DNA from: UBA12026 sp035291405
GTDB taxonomy: Bacteria > Patescibacteriota > Microgenomatia > UBA8517
Length of the DNA: 18,584 nucleotides
NCBI GenBank assembly: GCA_035291405.1
Contig: DATDSD010000040.1
Coordinates: forward strand, 1 to 18,584
Direction: 5' to 3'
In this document: one piece after another, positions 7,006 through 14,357 of the stretch
Numbering within the stretch: the stretch's first letter is position 1
How the letters are laid out: every line of letters starts with the position of its first letter
Position numbers and translations under genes: made by a program
Notes under the pieces: model-generated
Databases searched by the model: none
What the model was told of the DNA's origin: nothing
What the model saw: only the letters and a program-made list of their open reading frames with translations

Positions 7006-7428
7006 TTATTTTTTAAGTTTAGAAGCTTTTGAAGTTTTTTTAACCTTAACTACTTTACTTTTACTAATACTTTGTTTTCTAGAAAGCTCTCTTTTATTGG
7101 ATCTTGAATAAATTTTATCTATCTCTTTGGTAGATTTATCTCTGGTGTAATAAAGTTTTGCTCTTTTAACCCCCATAGTTCCTTTTTTGATAACTTCAAT
7201 TTTTTCAATTGTAGGAAGATCAACTGGAAAAATTCTTTCAATGCCTATTGATGCTTCACCAATTCTCCTAACGGTAAACATCTTACGACCTTCGTTACCT
7301 TTAATTGCCAAAACCATACCATCAAAGAAAGCTACACGAGTTTTTTCTCCTTCTTTAATTTTTTGGAATACTTTAATTCTGTCTCCAATTCCAAATTCTA
7401 CTTCTTTGTGTTTAATTCTTAATGCCAT
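7006..7428 (-). CDS. rplS: 50S ribosomal protein L19
   Basis: A 140-residue protein carrying the whole L19 fold: FGIGDRIKVFQKIKEGEKTR (12-31), then FFDGMVLAIKGNEGRKMFTV, the strongly conserved GIERIFPVDLPTIEKIEVIK (about 62-81), and VKRAKLYYTRDKS. L19 sits at the interface of the two ribosomal subunits. The last 30 or so residues form a Lys/Arg/Ser-rich tail beyond the usual length of about 115, probably an rRNA-binding extension. The gene has its own promoter-like sequence before the ATG with no Shine-Dalgarno, and is followed after 19 bases by ruvC. The common partners trmD and rimM are absent from this window. Confidence 0.95.
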   Translation of the reverse strand: MALRIKHKEVEFGIGDRIKVFQKIKEGEKTRVAFFDGMVLAIKGNEGRKMFTVRRIGEASIGIERIFPVDLPTIEKIEVIKKGTMGVKRAKLYYTRDKSTKEIDKIYSRSNKRELSRKQSISKSKVVKVKKTSKASKLKK

Positions 7429-7435
7429 GTGGAGT

Positions 7436-7464
7436 ATTTTATATCAAATGAAGTTTAACCTCAA
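7436..7464 (-). promoter_or_regulatory. Putative rplS promoter, leaderless
   Basis: On the minus strand TTGAGG (7464-7459, four of six to the -35 consensus) is followed after 17 bases by TAAAAT (7441-7436, five of six to the -10 consensus). Seven bases separate the -10 from the ATG of rplS. No ribosome binding site is visible, so the message would start at or very near the start codon. Confidence 0.45.
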
Positions 7465-7475
7465 GATGTATTAAA

Positions 7476-7688
7476 TTAAACTCTTGTTCTATCTACTGAA
7501 CAAGCGGGGCAATTGTCTACCCAATTTTGAGCAATTTCAGGATCTTGTGTTGATCTTATTTCACCTTCTTCACAATATTCTCCATTTGCTTCTATGGCGT
7601 CTTCTAATTTTTCTCCATCTGATACAAAGATTTCAGTTATAAAATTGTGCCCAAGTTTAATCGTTAAAAGGTAATGTGTAGGAGACAT
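7476..7688 (-). CDS. Small hypothetical protein with CPAC motif
   Basis: A 70-residue acidic protein that I do not recognise. The first half reads like a short alpha/beta unit (HYLLTIKLGHNFITEIFVSD, residues 5-24); Cys39 and a CPAC pair (60-63) near the C-terminus could bind a metal or act as a redox pair. No signal peptide or membrane segment is visible. It lies between dnaE (55-base gap) and rplS (47-base gap). Support for it being real: an ATG start, a good promoter-like sequence directly in front with a perfect TATAAT, and a clean gap on both sides. No function can be assigned. Confidence 0.65.
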   Translation of the reverse strand: MSPTHYLLTIKLGHNFITEIFVSDGEKLEDAIEANGEYCEEGEIRSTQDPEIAQNWVDNCPACSVDRTRV

Positions 7689-7694
7689 GTGCGT

Positions 7695-7722
7695 ATTATA
7701 TATTTATTAAAATCAAAATCAA
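7695..7722 (-). promoter_or_regulatory. Promoter between dnaE and the CPAC protein gene, probably leaderless
   Basis: On the minus strand TTGATT (7722-7717, four of six) is followed after 16 bases by a perfect TATAAT (7700-7695). Six bases later comes the ATG of the 70-residue protein at 7688. No Shine-Dalgarno lies between them. This is the best sigma-70-like promoter in the window; its expected start point coincides with the start codon. Confidence 0.58.
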
Positions 7723-7743
7723 CACGTTTAATAGTTTATAAAT

Positions 7744-10700
7744 TTAAAATATTTTTGATATCTCGACTTGAAAAGGCTTAGACCACTTAATTCTTTGTTG
7801 TGGTGTAACTTTTTTATTATTTTCATCAAAAACTAAAGTTACTTCATCTTCACCTCTATTTTCTTCAAACATCTTTTTAAGATTTAATAACTTTTCTTTT
7901 GAAGTTCCTGCTGGTATATGAATGATATGGCCTTTATTCCCCTTAGATTCTTCCATTGTTTCAACTAAAAATGAAATCTCCTCTTCTCTTCTATCAACTC
8001 TGCCTGAAATAAAAGCAACTTTTCCATCTTTTAGGAAATTTCTTACCTCTTGATATATCTTGGGGAAAACCACCAAGTCAACAATACCTGTTGTGTCCTC
8101 AGCCTTAACAAAAGCCATTTCAGAATTATTTTTCTTGGTAGTAATAACCCTAACTTCTCTTATTACTGCACCGATTTTAACTATTTTATCTTTTTGTTCT
8201 TCAGGATTTAATTCAAAAATTTTACAAGTAATATCTGTTTCCAATGGATCTAATAACTCATTTAAAGGTTTAGCTGATATTGAAAATCCTAAAAGATCTC
8301 TTTCAAAATTTTCTCTTTCTTCATCACCAAAATCTTCTATTGAATTATCTATTACTGAATCATCAGATACAAAAGCGGAAATCTTCTCTTCTTCTTCCAA
8401 CGAGAATAACCCAGATTGGCCATTATTCTCCTTTGGTTTAGATAATTTACTTTTGATTACGTCCATTGAAGACAAAAGGGCTGTTCTTTTACCAAAAGTT
8501 CCTAAGGCTCCAACCTTAATTAAACTCTCTAATACTTTTTTATTTACTTTTCTAGCATCAACGCGATTTATAAAATCAGAAAAAGACATGAAAGGTCCAG
8601 ATTTTCTAGCCTCAAGTATTATTTGTATTGCAATATTACCCACATTTTTAATAGCAGAAAGTCCAAATCTAATTGCTTTATTTTCTAGTGAAGTTTCATC
8701 TTTGGTAATTGTAAAATCAGTACCTGATTCATTAATGTCGGGCGGTAAAATCTTTATACCCATTCTTCTACACTCGTGGACTGCTTGACTTACTTTTTCA
8801 CTATCATCACTTTCTGCAGTTAAGAGAGCATTCATATATTCAACAGGGAAGTTTGCTTTCATGTAAGCCGTGAAGTAGGCAACCATTCCATATGAAGCAG
8901 CATGAGCTTTATTAAAACCATATGCCTGAAATGGTTCAAAAAGTTTCCATAATTTCTCAGCAAAATCTTCTGTTTGGCCGTGTTCAATAATTCCTTTTAT
9001 AAATTTATCTTTCTGAGCTGCCATTTCTTCTGGAATTTTCTTCCCAACTGCTTTTCTAAATTTGTCAGCCTCTTCCCAAGAGTAACCTGCCAAATCAAGA
9101 GCGCAGAATAAAAGATCATCCTGATACACGATCAATCCGTATGATTTTTGTAAAAACTTTTCCATTCTTGGATCCAAAAATTTAACAAGTTTTGGATTAT
9201 GTTTTCTTTGAATATATTCAGGGATAACAGCAATAGGACCAGGTCTATATAAAGCAACCATTGCCATGATATCTTCAATTCTTGTGGGTTTAAGCTCTTT
9301 TAAGAACTTTGTCATTCCCGAACCGTTTAGTTGAAAAGTTCCCATTGTTTCACCGCGGGAAAGCATCTCAAATGTTTTTTTGGCAGTTTTGTCTTTATCT
9401 CCGTCAATTGGTATTTCTCTAAGGTTTATTGTAATACCCATTGTTTCTCTTACAATTTGAATGGCTGAACCCAAGATAGATAAATTTCTAATTCCTAAGA
9501 CGTCAAACTTAATAAGACCTACATCCTCACATGCATGCATTTCATATTGAGTGATTATTTTTTCACCACTTGGTTCTTTTTGAATTGGGGCAAAGTCAGT
9601 AAGTTTTGTGGGGGCAACAACAACACCTGCAGCATGTACAGACAAATGCCTAGCATTTCCTTCAACTGCACGAGCTAAATCAATTATTTTCTTTGTATCC
9701 GCGTCCGTATCATAAAGAGCCTTGAGATCGGGTGTTTCGGCAAGAGCTCTTTCCATGGTCATTGGAAAGCCTTGAGAACCTAGTGGAATTAGTTTGGCAA
9801 TCTTGTCTCCAATTGCATAAGGATAACCTAAAACTCTAGCAATATCACGAACTGCAGCTTTAGCCAACATCCTTCCAAAGGTACATATTTGAGCAACCTT
9901 TTCAACTCCATATGTATCACAAATATATTTAATAACATCCTCACGCCTATTATCTGAAATGTCAAAATCAATATCAGGAGGAGAAGGCCTATAAGGATTT
10001 AGAAACCTTTCAAAGGGAAGTCCATAAACTAATGGATTTACTGTAGTAATACCTAATACATATGAAACTAACGATCCCGCAGCTGAGCCTCTGGTATTGG
10101 TGATAATACCATTCTTGGCTGACCAGTTAACCATGTCCATAACTATCAAAAAGTATGGAGCATACCCTTTAGTATTAATGATTTCTAATTCATACCTTAG
10201 TCTTTCTTTGGTCTCTTTAGTTACATCATAAATCCTTTCAGGTAACATCTTCCAAGAAAGATCTTCAAGATACTCTGCATCAGTTTTACCTTTTGGTAAA
10301 TTAAATTTTGGAAATGACCAGCTACCAATTGGAATTTCTAAGTTACATTTATCAGCAATTTTTACAGTATTTTCGATCGCATCAGGTAAATCTTCATAAA
10401 TTTTAAGCATTTCATCAGGTGTCTTTACATAGAAATCCGGATTATCAATATACCTTAAACGTTTAATGTCTGAGACATTTTTACCAGTAGCAATGCATAC
10501 TAAAGCATCTTGTGCTGGAGCATCTTCTTTCTTAATATAATGAGCATCGTTGGTAGCAACAAGAGGGATACCTAATTCACGACTTAGTTTTACAGTTCCT
10601 TCTTCATAAATTTTTCCGCTATCAGCCAATCTTTGGATACTATCTCTAAGTTCGGGAACCTTAATGGTGGGGGCTACTTTATCAAATCCATGTCTTTGTA

Positions 10701-11205
10701 TCTCAATATAAAAATCATCTTTAAAAACTTCTTGGTACCATAACGTTAACTTTTTAGCTTCTTCATAATTATTATCTATTAAAAGTTGAGGGATCTCTGC
10801 TTGAGGACAACCAGAAAAACAAATTAATCCTTCAGAATAATTTTTTAAAATTTCTTTTGTAAAACGAGGCCTATAATAATAACCTTCCATATGGGCAATT
10901 GAGGTTAATTGCATCAAGTTTTTATAGCCAGTGTAACTTTTAGCAATCAAGGTTATGTGATAATTATCCTTGACCCTCTCTTTCATGTCGCGTGTTACAT
11001 AACCTTCAAGACCGATGATGGGTTTTACTTCTTGCTTCTTACCTTCTTTAAAAAAATCAATAGCACCATACATTGCGCCATGATCAGTCATGGCTATTGC
11101 GTCCATGCCATTTTCTTTAACATATGCAAAGAGTCTTTTAATCTTGGACATTCCGTCAAGAAGTGAATATTCTGTGTGGTTATGAAGATGTACAAATTTG
11201 GTCAT
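7744..11205 (-). CDS. dnaE: DNA polymerase III alpha subunit with PHP domain
   Basis: An 1153-residue C-family replicative polymerase. Domains in order: N-terminal PHP (about 1-270) with all expected metal ligands present (His8, His10, Asp17, His42, Glu67, His83, Cys133, Asp221, His223); palm with TRGSAAGSLVSY (372-383), catalytic PDIDFD (411-416) and KFDVLG with Asp569; then fingers, ending with GFNKAHAASYG (about 764-774); helix-hairpin-helix region around 850-905; a beta-clamp binding QSGLF (931-935); and a C-terminal OB fold (about 1008-1095). An intact PHP site is known to give 3'-5' proofreading in Mycobacterium and Thermus DnaE, so this enzyme may proofread itself. Between residues 174 and 208 the PHP domain looks longer than usual. 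It starts six bases after the GGDEF gene, so it is probably on the same message. No intein. Confidence 0.97.
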   Translation of the reverse strand: MTKFVHLHNHTEYSLLDGMSKIKRLFAYVKENGMDAIAMTDHGAMYGAIDFFKEGKKQEVKPIIGLEGYVTRDMKERVKDNYHITLIAKSYTGYKNLMQLTSIAHMEGYYYRPRFTKEILKNYSEGLICFSGCPQAEIPQLLIDNNYEEAKKLTLWYQEVFKDDFYIEIQRHGFDKVAPTIKVPELRDSIQRLADSGKIYEEGTVKLSRELGIPLVATNDAHYIKKEDAPAQDALVCIATGKNVSDIKRLRYIDNPDFYVKTPDEMLKIYEDLPDAIENTVKIADKCNLEIPIGSWSFPKFNLPKGKTDAEYLEDLSWKMLPERIYDVTKETKERLRYELEIINTKGYAPYFLIVMDMVNWSAKNGIITNTRGSAAGSLVSYVLGITTVNPLVYGLPFERFLNPYRPSPPDIDFDISDNRREDVIKYICDTYGVEKVAQICTFGRMLAKAAVRDIARVLGYPYAIGDKIAKLIPLGSQGFPMTMERALAETPDLKALYDTDADTKKIIDLARAVEGNARHLSVHAAGVVVAPTKLTDFAPIQKEPSGEKIITQYEMHACEDVGLIKFDVLGIRNLSILGSAIQIVRETMGITINLREIPIDGDKDKTAKKTFEMLSRGETMGTFQLNGSGMTKFLKELKPTRIEDIMAMVALYRPGPIAVIPEYIQRKHNPKLVKFLDPRMEKFLQKSYGLIVYQDDLLFCALDLAGYSWEEADKFRKAVGKKIPEEMAAQKDKFIKGIIEHGQTEDFAEKLWKLFEPFQAYGFNKAHAASYGMVAYFTAYMKANFPVEYMNALLTAESDDSEKVSQAVHECRRMGIKILPPDINESGTDFTITKDETSLENKAIRFGLSAIKNVGNIAIQIILEARKSGPFMSFSDFINRVDARKVNKKVLESLIKVGALGTFGKRTALLSSMDVIKSKLSKPKENNGQSGLFSLEEEEKISAFVSDDSVIDNSIEDFGDEERENFERDLLGFSISAKPLNELLDPLETDITCKIFELNPEEQKDKIVKIGAVIREVRVITTKKNNSEMAFVKAEDTTGIVDLVVFPKIYQEVRNFLKDGKVAFISGRVDRREEEISFLVETMEESKGNKGHIIHIPAGTSKEKLLNLKKMFEENRGEDEVTLVFDENNKKVTPQQRIKWSKPFQVEISKIF

Positions 11206-11211
11206 TAAGTA

Positions 11212-11811
11212 CTATTTTGCCACCTCAACTCTATTTCGTCCATTGTTTTTTGCTAAATAAAGTGCACGATCGACATCTTTTAAAAAGACCTCTTTGTCTG
11301 AATACCCATTCCAAACACCTACTCCAACACTGGTAGTCACTGAATGTTCATCGTTTTGAATTCTAAATCTAGATTGTCTCACATGCTTACAAAGTTCATT
11401 TGCTCTTTTCTTAGCTGCTTTTATAACTTTTAAACCAGGGATTACAATTGCAAACTCATCGCCACCGAGTCGTGCTACAAAACCATCATCGGTTTGTCTA
11501 ATGTGGTCATTTAAAACTCTATAAAATTCTCTTAAAACAGAATCACCTGCCTCGTGACCTTTAGTGTCATTAATTTTCTTGAAACGATCAACATCTAGAG
11601 CAACAACCGTAAAAATTTCTCCTTCACCCATCAACTCCAAAACCTTTTCTTCAAAAAATTTTCTATTATAAGCTCCAGTTAATGGATCACGAATATTTTC
11701 TTCCAATAATTCATGGACGGCTTTGCCTTCTGGCATGGCACCTCTATATGGATCCTGTGACAAGATTTCTTCACGAACTGAAAAAATAGTGTCTTTATTA
11801 GCATCTGTCAT
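11212..11811 (-). CDS. Stand-alone GGDEF protein, putative diguanylate cyclase
   Basis: A 199-residue protein with a complete GGDEF domain: DPLTGAYNR (42-50), FTVVALDVDRFKKIND (67-82), KGHEAGD (84-90), and the active-site ARLGGDEF (113-120). It should make cyclic di-GMP from two GTP. An RQTD motif precedes GGDEF but is two residues further away than the usual RxxD inhibitory site. The first 40 residues show no PAS, GAF or membrane segment, so the input signal is unknown. I chose the ATG at 11811, which follows the MFS stop by one base and is preceded by GAGGAG; a GTG at 11847 would add 12 residues inside the MFS gene. No EAL, HD-GYP or PilZ gene is in the window. Confidence 0.88.
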   Translation of the reverse strand: MTDANKDTIFSVREEILSQDPYRGAMPEGKAVHELLEENIRDPLTGAYNRKFFEEKVLELMGEGEIFTVVALDVDRFKKINDTKGHEAGDSVLREFYRVLNDHIRQTDDGFVARLGGDEFAIVIPGLKVIKAAKKRANELCKHVRQSRFRIQNDEHSVTTSVGVGVWNGYSDKEVFLKDVDRALYLAKNNGRNRVEVAK

Positions 11812-11812
11812 T

Positions 11813-13039
11813 TTAATTAAAATTCTCCTCGATAAGTTTTTGTCCACTCCTAACAGAGTAAGACAAGATCAGGATAACACCAAAGGAAAGTATTGTTAAG
11901 AGGATCTTAACGCCAAAAAATTCAGAAACTATTCCTGAAAAAATTATTGGGAGTATGGTTGTCAAAGTTATTAAAAAATAAAGATTTCCAAACACACGAC
12001 CTCTTAGCCAATTTGGAACAACTTCCTGTAAATATGTAAGCGTTGGTATGTTAACTGCAATAAATCCAAAGCCTATTAAAGTTATAAGAATAGGCCCTGA
12101 AATAAAACGTAAAGTGGTTGGAATAAATGGAATTGCCCAGGCAATCATAAATACTCCAATACCAATTGCAGCTAGACCAGTATTGATGATTTTCTTTTTC
12201 CTCCATCCTCTTTTAATTAATCTATTTATGTAAATTGATCCCAATGTGGCACCTATTCCTGCTGGAGCAACTACCAAAATACCTACATAAGTTGTTGAAA
12301 CTTTCAAAATCTCGACAGCTATTATTGGAAGATTTGCAAAAACAATTGCTAAACCAACCTGAATACTAAAAAGAAGTGCTAAAGGATATAGAACAGTTTT
12401 TTTTGTTTTAATAAATTTGTAACCTTCTATTATATGACCAAAAAATACTTTCATAATTTCCTCCCAACTTTCTGGTACCTTTTTCCTAGGAGCAAAGTTT
12501 GGCAAAAAGCTTACACAAATGAAAGCTATAAATAAATTAACTGCACAAATAATAAGAGTGCCTTCAAATCCTAAAAATTTTTCAATTATTCCTGCAAAAC
12601 CAAAACCTACAATTAAGGCTATTTGTTGGGTAATAAAAAATAAACTGTTAGCTTTAGGTAATTTGTCCTTTGTAGTCACTGATGGAAGAGATGCTGATTC
12701 TGCTGGAACATAAAATTGATTTAACAATGAATAGATGATAACGACTGAAAAAAGTAAAAATATTGAATAGTCATAACTAAAAATATAAAGAAATATAACC
12801 AAGCTTTGCAAAAGATTAGTAATTAAAAGTGTTTTTCTCCTACTTATGAAATCAGCAACACCTGCCCCAATTGGACCAAAAAAAATTGTTGGCAATGCAT
12901 AACTTACCCAAAGAAGTGAAGTTGCAATAGTTGAGCCAGTTGTATTAAAAAGTTTAGAAAGAAGTAAGAAATTCATCATATTAACTGTCACTTGTGACAG
13001 TATTTGAGAACTCCATAAATAATAGAAATTTTTACCCAT
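11813..13039 (-). CDS. MFS transporter (MFS_3-like exporter)
   Basis: A 408-residue inner-membrane protein with about 12 hydrophobic segments and the motif-A equivalent GPIGAGVADFISRRK (55-69) between segments 2 and 3. The overall pattern (NFYYLWSSQILSQVTVNMMN at the start and LRGRVFGN between segments 10 and 11) resembles the MFS_3 branch, which includes macrolide and siderophore exporters such as EntS; substrate cannot be predicted. The start overlaps the gatB end by eight bases and the stop lies one base before the GGDEF start, so it appears to be transcribed with gatCAB and the GGDEF gene. Confidence 0.85.
   Translation of the reverse strand: MGKNFYYLWSSQILSQVTVNMMNFLLLSKLFNTTGSTIATSLLWVSYALPTIFFGPIGAGVADFISRRKTLLITNLLQSLVIFLYIFSYDYSIFLLFSVVIIYSLLNQFYVPAESASLPSVTTKDKLPKANSLFFITQQIALIVGFGFAGIIEKFLGFEGTLIICAVNLFIAFICVSFLPNFAPRKKVPESWEEIMKVFFGHIIEGYKFIKTKKTVLYPLALLFSIQVGLAIVFANLPIIAVEILKVSTTYVGILVVAPAGIGATLGSIYINRLIKRGWRKKKIINTGLAAIGIGVFMIAWAIPFIPTTLRFISGPILITLIGFGFIAVNIPTLTYLQEVVPNWLRGRVFGNLYFLITLTTILPIIFSGIVSEFFGVKILLTILSFGVILILSYSVRSGQKLIEENFN
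11823..11830 (-). promoter_or_regulatory. Shine-Dalgarno supporting the GGDEF ATG start
   Basis: GAGGAGAA on the minus strand lies about 13 bases before the ATG at 11811, inside the last codons of the MFS gene. Spacing is long but the core is strong, and it favours this start over the GTG at 11847. Confidence 0.45.
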
Positions 13040-14357
13040 GTAAACTATTAAGAAGTTTCGTGCTGATTAGTTTAGGATCACCTTTACCCTTTAATATTTT
13101 TTGGACTTGGCCGATTAAATAACCTACCACTTGACCCTTACCACTACGGTAGGAGGTAACAACATCTGGGTTTTTGTCTATTACTTCGATAATCGCCTGA
13201 TCAACATCTGAATCAGAACTAAAATCTTTCTTTTCCAATTCCACAAGCTTTTTTACAAGTCCTGCTGGCTCAGGATATTCTTTATCTAAATTCTTGTTAA
13301 CCATTAAACTCGCAATTGATTTAGAAAGCTTAGGTGATAATTTAACTGCCGTTTCAAAATATGTAGCCCGTTCTTTTGTTTCGACTAAAATATCAATCAC
13401 ACCATCTGACAGGTCATATTCTTTTTTAAACCTAATTCTTTTTGCTTGCGGAAGTTCAGGTATTTCAAGTCTTAAATTATCAATATTTTCATTTTCTAAT
13501 TCAATTGGTGGAATGTCGGGGTCTGGCAAATATCTGTAATCTTTGGCTTCTTCTTTAATTCTTTGACTAAAAGTTTTAGACTTAAATTCGTCCCATCCTC
13601 TTGTTTCTTGAATTATTTTTTTACCAGACAAAAGTAAGTCTTTTTGTCTTTCTATTTCAAAAAGCATCGCTTTTTTAAGAAATTTGAAAGAATTAATATT
13701 TTTAAGCTCTACTTTATAATCTGGAAGTTTCCCATTAGGTGTCAATGAAAGATTAGCTTCGAGTCTCATGGACCCCTTTTCCATATCAGCGGTAGAAATA
13801 CCCAAATATCGAATTATTCTCTGAAGCTCTTGTAAGAATATGACGACATCATCAACGCTTGAGAAATCTGGTTCTGTCACCAACTCAACCAAAGGAACAC
13901 CTGAACGATTAAAATCAATTAAAGATACTTTTTTACCATCAATTTCAGTGTGTTGCAATTTGGCTGTATCTTCTTCCATATGAATTCTTCTAATTCTGAT
14001 ATTTTGGTTTGTTGAAGACATTAAGAAATTACCTTCATAACAAAACGGGTCATCATATTGGCTTATTTGATACCCCTTTGGAAGATCGGGGTAGAAATAG
14101 TGTTTTCTATCAAAATTACTTGATTTATTAATCTTACAGTTAAAAACTAAGCCTAATTTAACACACCAATCAATTGCTTTATTATTAGGGACAGGCAGAG
14201 CTCCTGGTAACCCTAAGCAAACTGGACAAGTTTGAGTATTAGGCTTTTTACCAAAGTGATTTGACGGGCAACCACAAAACATCTTTGAATTTGTAGCCAA
14301 TTCAATATGTACTTCTAGACCAATTACTGGTGTATATATTTTTTTATTATTTGTCAT
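13032..14357 (-). CDS. gatB: Asp-tRNA(Asn)/Glu-tRNA(Gln) amidotransferase subunit B
   Basis: GatB binds the mischarged tRNA and activates its Glu or Asp side chain for amidation in the GatCAB complex. Seen, numbered from the ATG at 14357: VIGLEVHIEL (11-20), the zinc-site cysteines 28, 30, 44 and 47 within MFCGC and TCPVCLGLPGALPVPN, DLPKGYQISQYDDP, RIHMEEDTAK, and MEKGSMRLEANLSL, followed by the helical and YqeY-like tail ending GDPKLISTKLLNSL. Length (441) is slightly below the usual 470-480. In-frame ATGs at 14375 and 14390 would add 6 or 11 residues, and the latter has an AGAAGG upstream; family alignment around VIGLE favours 14357. It overlaps gatA by 11 bases at the chosen start. Confidence 0.95.
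   Translation of the reverse strand: MTNNKKIYTPVIGLEVHIELATNSKMFCGCPSNHFGKKPNTQTCPVCLGLPGALPVPNNKAIDWCVKLGLVFNCKINKSSNFDRKHYFYPDLPKGYQISQYDDPFCYEGNFLMSSTNQNIRIRRIHMEEDTAKLQHTEIDGKKVSLIDFNRSGVPLVELVTEPDFSSVDDVVIFLQELQRIIRYLGISTADMEKGSMRLEANLSLTPNGKLPDYKVELKNINSFKFLKKAMLFEIERQKDLLLSGKKIIQETRGWDEFKSKTFSQRIKEEAKDYRYLPDPDIPPIELENENIDNLRLEIPELPQAKRIRFKKEYDLSDGVIDILVETKERATYFETAVKLSPKLSKSIASLMVNKNLDKEYPEPAGLVKKLVELEKKDFSSDSDVDQAIIEVIDKNPDVVTSYRSGKGQVVGYLIGQVQKILKGKGDPKLISTKLLNSLHG

Noticed and set aside
7689..7743. Rho-independent terminator after dnaE
   Set aside because: Only short AT-only self-complementarity is present; there is no GC-containing stem followed by a T run.
8060..8788. 242-codon open frame on the plus strand inside dnaE
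   Set aside because: It is antisense to a highly conserved dnaE region, shows Ser/Leu/Ile-rich shadow composition and no family motif.
7744..11205. Intein or insertion element in dnaE
   Set aside because: Length is normal for DnaE and conserved blocks run without interruption; no splicing motifs seen.
11212..11847. GGDEF gene starting at GTG 11847
   Set aside because: The extra 12 residues overlap the MFS gene and lack a suitably spaced Shine-Dalgarno; the ATG at 11811 follows the MFS stop directly and has GAGGAG upstream.
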